A DNA stretch of 64,000 bases, from positions 2,815 to 66,814 of the forward strand of contig DEFL01000026.1 of assembly GCA_002350845.1 (NCBI GenBank), given 5' to 3'. Under the pieces are notes generated by a model. The model saw only the letters and a program-made list of their open reading frames with translations. It searched no databases and was not told where the DNA came from. Each line of letters begins with the position of its first letter. The stretch's first letter is position 1. This document shows positions 16,429-24,228 of this stretch, piece after piece. A program made the translations under genes and the position numbers. The stretch is from Christensenella sp. UBA2853. GTDB lineage: Bacteria; Bacillota; Clostridia; Christensenellales; Aristaeellaceae.

Positions 16429-17073
16429 TCATTTGCCGCCTGTCAGGAGAATGCTGGTGGACGCGGCGCGGATATGTTCGAGCATCAGGCGCTCGGCTTC
16501 ATCCGGGTTGTGGTCCACAATCGCCCTGTAGATCGCGAGATGTTCTTCCAGAGACTTGCTGGCACGGTCCGGGGCGGACAGGGATGCCTTGCGGTATTTG
16601 ACAATGCGCATGAGCAGGGGCTCCAGGGTGTGCTTCAGCGGGGCGCTGTCGCAGGAATCATACATGGCCTGATGAAACAGGCTGTCCATTTCCTTGATGT
16701 TCTCGGAATCATCCCGCTCCGTGTAGAAGGCCTGAAGGTCCAGATCCTCCTTCATCTTTTTGATCTGCTCGGAGGTGGCATGCTCGGCGACACGGCGGGC
16801 GACGAGACCTTCGAGACGGTAGCGGATCTCATAAATGTCACGGATATCCTCGGGGGAGACGCCGACAACCTGAACGCCGTGCTTGGTGTTCTCCAGCAGG
16901 TGTTCCTGACACAGGCGGCGGATCGCTTCACGCACCGGGGTGCGGCTGACGCCGAGGCGGTCAGACAGTGCGGTTTCGGTGAGGTATTCCCCGCGCTCAA
17001 GGGTGCCGTTGAGAATATCGCGTTCAATGACGTCAAAGACCTGGTCGGCCAGGGAAAGCATCTGATGTTCCAT
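16429..17073 (-). CDS. GntR family transcriptional regulator, FadR/FCD type
   Basis: The 214-residue protein has an N-terminal winged helix-turn-helix (LSDRLGVSRTPVREAIRRL, about 32-50) and an all-helical FCD ligand domain of about 130 residues. FCD regulators bind carboxylates and other small acids in a metal-assisted pocket. It begins 11 bases after the citrate synthase-like gene ends, with AAAGGAG upstream, so the two share an operon. A triple GTATAC operator at that operon's promoter makes autoregulation likely, with an organic acid as effector. Confidence 0.88.
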   Translation of the reverse strand: MEHQMLSLADQVFDVIERDILNGTLERGEYLTETALSDRLGVSRTPVREAIRRLCQEHLLENTKHGVQVVGVSPEDIRDIYEIRYRLEGLVARRVAEHATSEQIKKMKEDLDLQAFYTERDDSENIKEMDSLFHQAMYDSCDSAPLKHTLEPLLMRIVKYRKASLSAPDRASKSLEEHLAIYRAIVDHNPDEAERLMLEHIRAASTSILLTGGK

Positions 17074-17084
17074 AGGCGTCTCCT

Positions 17085-18467
17085 TTACTCATCCAGTTTG
17101 CCGAACTTTCCGCCGGTGAGTTCAGCCACTTTGGTTTCAATTTCGTTGGGGCTCAGGGAGGCAACGCGGCCGTCGGCGAACTGTTCATCCACCCATTCCT
17201 TGAGGGTGACCACCAGCGGGCTCTGCTTGTTCAGGGCATCGGCATCCTTCAGCTGATAATGATCGTTGAGCCAGTAGGCGATGCCGGCCAGACCCGAGTT
17301 CGGTCCGATCATGACGGAGGCCGGGCGGTTGAGGATCTTCTTGGTATTGAAGATGTTGTAGATCTCCTCATCCTTCATGAGGCCGTCGGCGTGAATGCCG
17401 GCGCGGGTGACGTTGAAGTTCTTGCCGACAAAGGGCTGCATGGGCGGCACTTCATAGCCGATTTCGCGGCGGAAATAGTCGGCGATCTCAGTGATGACGG
17501 TGGGATCCATGCCGTCGAGGGATCCGCGCAGGGCCGCGTATTCAAAGCACATCGCTTCCAGCGGGATATTGCCGGTCCGCTCCCCGATGCCCAGCAGCGA
17601 GCAGTTGACAGCGCTTGCGCCGTAGAGCCAGGCCGTGGACGCGTTGGTGACCGCTTTGTAGAAGTCATTGTGCCCGTGCCATTCGAGGTATTCGCTCTCG
17701 ACATCCGAATAGTGCTGAAGACCGTAAATGATGCCCGGCACGGAACGCGGCAGGGCGACCTCGGGATAGGGGACGCCGTAGCCCATGGTGTCGCAGGCGC
17801 GGATGCGCACAGGAATGCCGGCCTCACGGCTCATGCGGGTGAGCTGGTTGACAAAGGGCACGACGAACCCGTAGAAGTCCGCGCGGGTGATGTCCTCAAG
17901 ATGACATCTGGGCATGACGCCGGACTCAAAGGCCAGGGCGACCGTATCCATATATTTCTTCATCGCCTCGCCGCGGGTCAGCTTCATCTTTTTAAAGATG
18001 TGGTAGTCGCTGCAGGAGACCAGAATGCCGGTTTCCCGGATGCCCAGGTCCCGGACGAGCTTGAAGTCTTCCTTGGTCGCGCGGATCCAGGTGGTGATTT
18101 CCGGGAAGCGGTAGCCCAGATCCTGGCAGCGGCGGATGGCCTCGCGGTCCTTGGCAGAGTATACGAAAAACTCAGTCTGGCGGATGATGCCGTAGGGACC
18201 GCCCAGACGGTGCATATATTTGTAGAGATCGACGATCTGATCGACGGTGTACGGATCCACCGACTGCTGTCCGTCGCGGAAGGAAGTGTCTGTGATCCAG
18301 ATCTCTTCGGGCATGTTGATCGGGACGCGGCGATGGTTGAACGCGATCTTGGGAACGCTTTCGTAATCGTAGATGTCACGGTAGAGATTGGGTTCGGCGA
18401 CATCCTGAAGGGAATACCGGTATGTTTTCTGCTCAAGCAGGTTGGTCTTCGGTGAGGTTTCAAGCAT
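17085..18467 (-). CDS. (Re)-citrate synthase-like enzyme of the isopropylmalate synthase family
   Basis: The 460-residue protein has the HMGL-like acyl-transferase fold: metal/oxoacid-binding DTSFRDGQQS (about 57-66), CDTMGYGVP, and the metal-binding HGHNDF with a following NCSLLGIGERTGN. The length, lack of a regulatory LeuA dimer domain and the segments IRQTEFFVYS and RCHLEDITRADFYGF match my recollection of the Clostridium kluyveri-type (Re)-citrate synthase rather than leucine-pathway IPMS. No leu genes are nearby, whereas NADP-isocitrate dehydrogenase is about 6 kb away. It would condense acetyl-CoA with oxaloacetate. 2-Isopropylmalate or homocitrate synthase remain possible. Start MLETS is supported by GGAGG. 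Confidence 0.75.
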   Translation of the reverse strand: MLETSPKTNLLEQKTYRYSLQDVAEPNLYRDIYDYESVPKIAFNHRRVPINMPEEIWITDTSFRDGQQSVDPYTVDQIVDLYKYMHRLGGPYGIIRQTEFFVYSAKDREAIRRCQDLGYRFPEITTWIRATKEDFKLVRDLGIRETGILVSCSDYHIFKKMKLTRGEAMKKYMDTVALAFESGVMPRCHLEDITRADFYGFVVPFVNQLTRMSREAGIPVRIRACDTMGYGVPYPEVALPRSVPGIIYGLQHYSDVESEYLEWHGHNDFYKAVTNASTAWLYGASAVNCSLLGIGERTGNIPLEAMCFEYAALRGSLDGMDPTVITEIADYFRREIGYEVPPMQPFVGKNFNVTRAGIHADGLMKDEEIYNIFNTKKILNRPASVMIGPNSGLAGIAYWLNDHYQLKDADALNKQSPLVVTLKEWVDEQFADGRVASLSPNEIETKVAELTGGKFGKLDE

Positions 18468-18487
18468 AAGGTTGGGCCTCCGTTCCT

Positions 18488-18530
18488 GTATACATGTATA
18501 CAAGTATACCCTGAGAAAACCGGAAAGCAA
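18488..18530 (-). promoter_or_regulatory. Promoter with triple GTATAC operator of the citrate synthase-gntR operon
   Basis: Three GTATAC hexamers start at 18488, 18496 and 18504, exactly 8 bases apart, forming overlapping palindromes. On the minus strand TATACT (18508-18503) can serve as -10 and TTGCTT (18530-18525) as -35 with a 16-base spacer. The repeats therefore cover the -10 box and transcription start. GTATAC-containing palindromes are typical of FCD-type GntR operators, so the downstream GntR protein is the obvious repressor. Confidence 0.7.
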
Positions 18531-18814
18531 GTGGATCCGGCCCTTCACGGAAGAAAACACAAACAAAAGACAATCGGAACACAGGGGCTGTCACGCGATA
18601 AACATACAGACAGCTTTCAGAAAGAAATCACACAGGGGTCAGAGGCCGTTCACCCCTTCACGATACACTTAAGACCTCCCATCCGGAAGCTGCAGACCGG
18701 GTGGAAATCATCCTGAAAGGAGATGGAACCGGCGATGGGCTAAAAAAGCAGACACCGGAAAACGATTCTGTTTCCGTAAGGATACAGATACTGAATCATG
18801 AGAGGAGAAACAAT
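18531..18814 (+). other. Intergenic region before the secreted disordered protein
   Basis: The stretch holds no convincing gene. A weak hairpin (GGGGTCAG..., about 18635-18657) and the GAGGAG ribosome binding site near 18802 are the only signals seen; no clear promoter for the plus-strand gene was found. Confidence 0.3.
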
Positions 18815-19594
18815 ATGATGAAAAGAATGTTTGCACTGATCCTGGCGCTGGCCATGCTGGCCGTGTCCGCCGCGATGGCAGAAGGAGACATCAGTGTGCA
18901 GAGTGAAACGACACAGCCTGGTGTGCAGGAAAGCATGCAGCAGGCGAAAGGTCCCGGCGGCCGGATGGGTCCGGGAAGAGGAGATCGTCAGGGGACACCC
19001 GGTCCTTCCCAGACACAGCCTGGCGCACCGGATGCGCAGCCCAATGTGAATGAACCCCCTGCTGCGGAAGGGATGGCCGGGGAGCAGCCGGATGCGATGA
19101 GTCAGGCGACGGCAGCAAAGGGCCCGCAGGGCAGCAGCCCGGACGGACAAAATGAAACGAACGGCCAGTCTCCCACAGAGGGAAAGACCAGCCGCATGAA
19201 GGAAAAGAGAGAAAAGCCTCAGACCGGGGAGAATACGGACGGGCAGACGGAAAACAGGGAAGTGCCGTCCGGAGGAAAACAGAAAGGCACACGTCCCGGC
19301 AGCAGGAGCAGGACCGCCAAAGCGGAAAAACAGGAAACGCAGGGCACAGTGAAGGCACCGGAAACGGCCGCGGAGCAGCCGGGTGATCTGCCGGAGACGA
19401 AGGTCCCTGCCGTGATCGATTTTGAAGCCATGGCTGCAAAGGGTGTCATTTCCGTGGAAACCCTGGAAGAGATCAGGGCGTATCTTGAAGAGAACAGCCT
19501 GGAAGCGGCTGAAGTGGAAAACCTGCTGGAAAAGCTGCTCGAAGACAGCGTGATTACAAAGACAGAATATGACGCACTGTCAGCTGCCAGATGA
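18815..19594 (+). CDS. Secreted low-complexity protein with helical C-terminal SHOCT-like segment
   Basis: The 259-residue protein has a signal peptide (MMKRMFALILALAMLAVSAAMA) and then about 175 residues rich in Gly, Pro, Gln, Glu and Lys with no predicted fold. The last 60 residues are helical and contain two units of the form 'GVISVETLEEIRAYLEE' and 'DSVITKTEYDALSAA', which resemble SHOCT-type short helical hairpins. Function is unknown; it may be an extracellular or wall-associated matrix protein. GAGGAG precedes the start. A strong terminator follows. Confidence 0.7.
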   Translation: MMKRMFALILALAMLAVSAAMAEGDISVQSETTQPGVQESMQQAKGPGGRMGPGRGDRQGTPGPSQTQPGAPDAQPNVNEPPAAEGMAGEQPDAMSQATAAKGPQGSSPDGQNETNGQSPTEGKTSRMKEKREKPQTGENTDGQTENREVPSGGKQKGTRPGSRSRTAKAEKQETQGTVKAPETAAEQPGDLPETKVPAVIDFEAMAAKGVISVETLEEIRAYLEENSLEAAEVENLLEKLLEDSVITKTEYDALSAAR

Positions 19595-19640
19595 CCGGCT
19601 TCCATCCTCTGCATTGAGCAGGGGGAATGTCTGAACACCA

Positions 19641-19683
19641 GAGCAGCTGCCGCATGGATCCTGAGGATCAGCGGCAGCTGCTC
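19641..19683. terminator. Strong terminator after the secreted protein gene
   Basis: A 13-bp stem (19641-19653 with 19671-19683) is followed by TTTTTT on the plus strand. It also lies at the 3' side of the convergent transporter gene and may serve both. Confidence 0.85.
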
Positions 19684-19696
19684 TTTTTTCTTTGTG

Positions 19697-20587
19697 TCAG
19701 GATCTGTTCGGTGCAGATCCTGTTTTCTGCGGGCTTCTGGAGGCGAGGAAGGCCATGACCAGGATGATGAGCCCGCCGAGCACCTCGCGCGGCTGAAGGA
19801 ACTCACCGATGAACAGGGAAGCAAAGAGAATGCTGTAGACGGTTTCCATCCCGGCGACAATGCCGGCGGTCTGCGCCGACACATGCTTCTGGGCGGAAAC
19901 AAACAGGGAAAAGGCGAGCGCGGTGCAGATCAGGCCGATGGCCGCAATGCCGAGGATATCCGAAGCGGTGACGGGCTCTGCGCGGACAAGGAGAACGGGG
20001 AGAAGCACAGCGGCGGCAGCGGATTGCTCCCGGAAGCTGACCCAGGTCCCGCTGTAGGAACGGGAGAGCCGGCGGTTGATGAGGGTCAGGAGCGCATAGG
20101 TGACACTTGACAGCATGCCGAAGAGGATGCCGACGGTCGTATGGTTGGAAAAGGAAAACGCAGGCACAGTGATGAGAACGCCGGCGAGAAGCCCAAAGGA
20201 GAGGAGGGCATTTCTCAGCGACATCTTCTCATGGTAGAGGAGCGGCTCCAGCACCAGAAGAAACAGCGGAAATGTGGAATAGGTGATTGTTCCGATGGCA
20301 ACCGAGGCCATCCGGACGGACTGAAAAAAGGATGTCCAGTGGGCGGCCAGGAGCAGGCCGGCCAGGCAGGTCAGCATGGTGTCTTTTCCGGATACAGCGC
20401 GCAGCGACTGCTTTCTGAAAAGCAGCATCGCGAGCAGGACCAGGGAGGAACACAGGACGCGTCCGCCGGCCAGGGTGACGGAGGACACGTGGACGATCCG
20501 CCCGATCACGCCGCTGAGTCCGAACATCATGACGGCCAGATGCAGGGAAAGGATCGGCTGCGGAGAGTGAATGGCATGATTCTTCAT
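19697..20587 (-). CDS. EamA/DMT family transporter
   Basis: The 296-residue membrane protein shows about ten hydrophobic segments in two EamA repeats, with the conserved small-residue region before the last helix (FASLFIGEFLQPREVLGG). DMT transporters export amino acids or other metabolites; the substrate is not predictable. The start MKNHAIH at 20587 is chosen because the longer frame upstream is low-complexity and has no binding site. The upstream sequence GGGGGAAAG is a weak ribosome binding site. Confidence 0.85.
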   Translation of the reverse strand: MKNHAIHSPQPILSLHLAVMMFGLSGVIGRIVHVSSVTLAGGRVLCSSLVLLAMLLFRKQSLRAVSGKDTMLTCLAGLLLAAHWTSFFQSVRMASVAIGTITYSTFPLFLLVLEPLLYHEKMSLRNALLSFGLLAGVLITVPAFSFSNHTTVGILFGMLSSVTYALLTLINRRLSRSYSGTWVSFREQSAAAAVLLPVLLVRAEPVTASDILGIAAIGLICTALAFSLFVSAQKHVSAQTAGIVAGMETVYSILFASLFIGEFLQPREVLGGLIILVMAFLASRSPQKTGSAPNRS

Positions 20588-20690
20588 AGGCTTTCCCCCG
20601 GGAAAGAATGGATCAATGAATGGTTCGGATGCTTTGCTGTGTATGATAATACGGAACGCGGAGAAGTTCAAACCCTGAGATGGAAAACAA

Positions 20691-20737
20691 AACAGGCACC
20701 GTCGGATGCCCTTTAGTGGCAGCAGGCGGTGCCTGTT
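20691..20737 (-). terminator. Terminator of the AraC regulator gene
   Basis: An 11-bp stem (20727-20737 with 20691-20701) has T-rich sequence on the minus strand (TTTTGTTTT). Confidence 0.7.
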
Positions 20738-20765
20738 TTCGGGTTGGTGCAAAGGGGCAGGTGGG

Positions 20766-21659
20766 TTACAGGGAGACCGGCACAGCGTCGGCCTGTTCTC
20801 CGCCCTTTTCGCGGTACAGCTTGGGACTGACGCCGAACTTCTTTTTAAAGGCGCTGGAAAACACGAGCTGGTCGCTGTAGCCGGACTGTGCGGCAATCTC
20901 CTTGATGGAAAGGCCTGTGGTGAGGAGCAGGCGGGAGGCATGGCGCATGCGGCAGTTAATCATGTACTGCTGGACAGAGATGTTCAGTTCATTCTGAAAG
21001 GCGCGGTTGAGCCTTGCACGGGTGATGCCGATGTGCGCAGCCACCTCCTCCACGCCGATGACCGGATGCATGTACATTTCCCTGATGAATGCTGTGCCGA
21101 GCTCCGCATAGACACTGTCCCGGGAGATGGCCGGATTGAATCCGATGTCATCGGTGGTGACTTCGTAATCTTTCGCGAGCAGGGAGAAGAGACGGATCAT
21201 GCAGGATTCGCGGAAGAGCAGGTCCGAGGCAGCAAAAGACTGGTGATCCAGAATTTCCCGGATGCAGCGGACAATGTCTTCGGTGCAGCTGATCTTCCGG
21301 GTCAGCGTATTGCCCACGAAACCGCATTTCTTCAGGATGTTCGCGGCGCGTTCGCCTTTAAAGCCGATCCAGGCATAGGTCCAGGGATCAAACCGGTCTG
21401 AACCGTAGACGATGGGTTCCTCCGGTACAATGAGGAACATCTGTCCCGCGCCGAGCGCCTCGGTGGTGCCGCGGGCCGAGTAAAACCCTTTTCCGGAGAT
21501 CACAAAATGCAGGATGTATTCATGGCGCGGGTCGGAGCAGGTGTGGAAAGGCTTGCATTCTTCTATACCGACATGCATGACGGATAACTCAAGGGATGGT
21601 TCCGCCAGTCCTTCCAGGACCTGAAATGAGCTTGTGCTGGAGTAAGCTGCAACTTTCAT
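20766..21659 (-). CDS. AraC family regulator, probably of the alpha-galactosidase gene
   Basis: The 297-residue protein has an N-terminal cupin-type sugar-sensing domain (HEYILHFVISGKGFY, LIVPEEPIVYG) and a C-terminal pair of helix-turn-helix motifs (VEEVAAHIGITRARLNRAF and SIKEIAAQSGYSDQLVFSSAF). This layout is shared with the MsmR/RafR/MelR group. It is divergent from the alpha-galactosidase gene, which it most likely activates in response to an alpha-galactoside. That pairing is inference from position. Confidence 0.88.
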   Translation of the reverse strand: MKVAAYSSTSSFQVLEGLAEPSLELSVMHVGIEECKPFHTCSDPRHEYILHFVISGKGFYSARGTTEALGAGQMFLIVPEEPIVYGSDRFDPWTYAWIGFKGERAANILKKCGFVGNTLTRKISCTEDIVRCIREILDHQSFAASDLLFRESCMIRLFSLLAKDYEVTTDDIGFNPAISRDSVYAELGTAFIREMYMHPVIGVEEVAAHIGITRARLNRAFQNELNISVQQYMINCRMRHASRLLLTTGLSIKEIAAQSGYSDQLVFSSAFKKKFGVSPKLYREKGGEQADAVPVSL

Positions 21660-21713
21660 GGGGGACGCCTCCCCGTATGGTCTTTGTACGATTTTAACAT
21701 ATTTTCGGACGAT

Positions 21714-21727
21714 TTCAATATATTGAA
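21714..21727. promoter_or_regulatory. Perfect AT-rich palindrome in the divergent araC-galactosidase promoter region
   Basis: TTCAATATATTGAA (21714-21727) is a perfect 14-base palindrome centred between the divergent genes. It may be an operator, although AraC proteins usually bind direct repeats. Confidence 0.4.
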
Positions 21728-21817
21728 TTCACATAAAACAGCAACATCAAATTATTTACCATCTGGTTGAAAAACAGCATAATGATGACAACACACCGGG
21801 CCTCAAGGAGAATCAAT

Positions 21818-23479
21818 ATGTTTGAAAGCATTCTTAGAACTCCTGATCATGTCCTCATCAATGGCGTAACAGCATACGGAAATCACATGGATTCCGGATC
21901 ATATTCATTTAAAGATATTGTAATTGAAACCCGGAAAGAGCGGGACTGCCTGAAGGTTTCTCTCACCGCACAGACGACACCGGTCAGTGAGATCCGCCTG
22001 AGATGGCACTTCAAAGAAAGAGTGCGCGGTCAGGTGCTCGGGGATGCATGGGAACGCGCCTATGCGGATCTGGGATGGAAAGGATTGACGCCCTACCAGA
22101 CACTGCCGTGGTACTTCCTGATCACCCTTGGCGAACTCACTGTCGGTTACGGCGTCATGGTCCGGCCCGGCGCGATCTGCTCCTGGCAGATGGATCCGGA
22201 GGGCATCACCCTCAAAATGGATGTGAGAAACGGCGGCTGCGGTGTTCAGCTCGGAGGCCGAACCCTGGAAGCGGCGAGCGTGGTCAGCCGGATCTATACA
22301 GGCATGTCTGCCTTTGAAGCCGCGCAGGCCTTCTGCAGAGTGATGTGCACCGATCCCATTCTTCCGGAAAAACCGGTATACGGTGCCAACAACTGGTATT
22401 ACGCCTACGGCAGAAGCTCCGCAGAGGAAATCCTCGCGGATGCAGAATATATGGCGCGCCTCACGAAAGGCGCGGAAAACCGCCCGTTCATGGTGATTGA
22501 TGACGGATGGCAGGTCGGGCGGTATCAGAAAGACGGAAGTTACGAACCCATCTATAACGGCGGTCCCTGGATCCCCAATGCAAAGTTCGGGGACATGAAG
22601 GAACTGGCCGACGGGATCCGCAGGAAAGGTGTCCTGCCGGGCATCTGGGTCCGGCTGCTTCAGGACGACCTGAGCGGTGTACCCGCTGACTGGAAACTGC
22701 CGGGCGGCGGCCTGGATCCTTCCGTTCCGGGTGTGCTCGATCTCGTGCGTGAGACCGTGGACCGCATCGGACAGTGGGGATACAAACTCCTCAAGCATGA
22801 CTTTTCCACCTTTGATGTCTTCGGACACTGGGGCGGGGAGATGCTCACCGAGATGACCGAGGACGGATGGCATTTCGCGGACCGGACACGGACGAGCGCA
22901 GAAATCATCCTGGACCTGTACCAGGCGGTGCTTGAGGCTGCCAGACCCTACGACATGCTGATCCTCGGCTGCAATACCATCGGCCACCTCGGCGCAGGCC
23001 TCATGCACATGAACCGCACAGGGGATGACACAAGCGGACTGATGTGGGAGCGCTCGCTGAGATTCGGGGTCAACACCCTGGCCTTCCGGATGCCGCAGCA
23101 CGGCGCGTTCTACGATACAGACGCGGACTGCATTGGGATTACCAAAGGCATTGACTGGGCGCTGAACCGCCAGTGGGGAAAACTCCTCAGCCTGAGCGGC
23201 ACGTCGATGTTTGTCTCTGTGAAACCGAACTCCCTGCCGAAGGATCAGGAGGAGGAACTCGGAGAGATGCTCCGGGCCAATTCCGTCCGGCGCCCCGCTG
23301 CGGAGCCGCTGGACTGGATGGATACCCCGCTGCCTCAGGACTGGCTCCTCGACGGCAGAAAGACAACCTTCCACTGGTATCCGCCGGAAGGCCTCAGGGT
23401 CGGATGTGCCAACGGCCCGATCTGGGAAAAGGTATGGCGCGAAGTGTCCAGGGTGCTGGACGAAAAGGAAACCGAATGA
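21818..23479 (+). CDS. Alpha-galactosidase-like glycoside hydrolase (clan GH-D, GH36-like)
   Basis: The 553-residue protein has an N-terminal beta domain (about 1-170) and a TIM barrel with YGANNWYYAYG, FMVIDDGWQVG and LLKHDFSTFD. Aspartate 328 in the KHD motif is the likely nucleophile, and DDTSGLMWERSLRFG contains the probable acid/base aspartate. There is no signal peptide, so the enzyme is cytoplasmic and probably cleaves imported melibiose- or raffinose-type galactosides. The ATG at 21818 follows AAGGAG; an earlier in-frame start at 21767 lacks one. The AraC regulator is divergent. Confidence 0.83.
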   Translation: MFESILRTPDHVLINGVTAYGNHMDSGSYSFKDIVIETRKERDCLKVSLTAQTTPVSEIRLRWHFKERVRGQVLGDAWERAYADLGWKGLTPYQTLPWYFLITLGELTVGYGVMVRPGAICSWQMDPEGITLKMDVRNGGCGVQLGGRTLEAASVVSRIYTGMSAFEAAQAFCRVMCTDPILPEKPVYGANNWYYAYGRSSAEEILADAEYMARLTKGAENRPFMVIDDGWQVGRYQKDGSYEPIYNGGPWIPNAKFGDMKELADGIRRKGVLPGIWVRLLQDDLSGVPADWKLPGGGLDPSVPGVLDLVRETVDRIGQWGYKLLKHDFSTFDVFGHWGGEMLTEMTEDGWHFADRTRTSAEIILDLYQAVLEAARPYDMLILGCNTIGHLGAGLMHMNRTGDDTSGLMWERSLRFGVNTLAFRMPQHGAFYDTDADCIGITKGIDWALNRQWGKLLSLSGTSMFVSVKPNSLPKDQEEELGEMLRANSVRRPAAEPLDWMDTPLPQDWLLDGRKTTFHWYPPEGLRVGCANGPIWEKVWREVSRVLDEKETE

Positions 23480-23528
23480 ACTGCCTTGAAGGGCATTTCA
23501 TATAAAGAAGGAGGAACTTACAAACGAG

Positions 23529-23557
23529 AAGGCAGGGCCGGAAGGTTCTGCCTTTTT
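23529..23557 (+). terminator. Terminator of the alpha-galactosidase gene
   Basis: A 7-bp stem (23529-23535 with 23548-23554) ends in five Ts on the plus strand, 50 bases past the stop codon. Confidence 0.6.
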
Positions 23558-23665
23558 CCATTGTGGAACCAAGGAAAAACAGGAGGGCGGCGGGCGGAGG
23601 AGGCGACAAACGCCGCTTTCTGTGCTATGCTCTGTCCTGGCAGGGCCAGGAAGGGGGAGGACAGC

Positions 23666-24211
23666 ATGATCCGTCAGGCAGAGGAAAAGGATATCCCGGC
23701 GATCGCACAGACCTATACGGCGCTCCTGACATGGGAGAAAGAGCACGGCGGACAGTCCAACTGGGTCCTGGATGTCTATCCGACCGCTGCCGTGCCCGGG
23801 GAGAAGGTGCCCAGGGGCGAAATGTTTGTGCTCGAGGAGGACGGGGAGGTCTTGGCGAGCATGGTGCTCAATCAGGAGCAGCTGCCGGAGTATGCCGGGA
23901 TTCCCTGGGCGTATGCAGCGGATCCGGAGCACGTGCTGGTCATCCATACGCTCTGCGTTCCGCCGGCAAAAGCCGGCCGGGGGTTCGGGACGCGCATGAT
24001 TGCGTTTGCGCTCTCGCATGCGCGGAGCATGGGCTGCACGGTCATCCGCATTGACACCTATGCGCACAATGAGCGGGCCAAAGCGCTGTACCTGAAAAAC
24101 GGCTTTCGCCTGGCCGGGTATGCGGACAGCCTGTTCATGGGCGTGATCCCGGAGGAGCTGGCGTTTCTCGAGCGGACCGTGGACGAAGGACGGCCCGGAA
24201 ATCAAGTCTGA
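23666..24211 (+). CDS. GNAT family N-acetyltransferase
   Basis: The 181-residue protein has the GNAT fold with the acetyl-CoA pyrophosphate loop VPPAKAGRGFGTRMI (the R/QxxGxG/A motif) and the C-terminal RIDTYAHNERAKALYLKNGF strand-helix. The acceptor is unknown. The start follows GGGGGAGG. The MATE transporter gene begins 17 bases after the stop, so the two are likely co-transcribed. Confidence 0.88.
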   Translation: MIRQAEEKDIPAIAQTYTALLTWEKEHGGQSNWVLDVYPTAAVPGEKVPRGEMFVLEEDGEVLASMVLNQEQLPEYAGIPWAYAADPEHVLVIHTLCVPPAKAGRGFGTRMIAFALSHARSMGCTVIRIDTYAHNERAKALYLKNGFRLAGYADSLFMGVIPEELAFLERTVDEGRPGNQV

Positions 24212-24228
24212 CAGAAGAAGGAAGCAAA

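Noticed and set aside
17085..18467. Annotation as leucine-pathway 2-isopropylmalate synthase (leuA)
   Set aside because: The protein lacks the regulatory C-terminal LeuA domain, and no leuB/C/D genes are near; the motifs are closer to (Re)-citrate synthase. Not fully excluded.
18488..18509. The GTATAC triplet as a simple-sequence or mobile-element repeat
   Set aside because: Its exact spacing, palindromic nature and overlap with the promoter of an operon encoding a GntR regulator fit an operator better.
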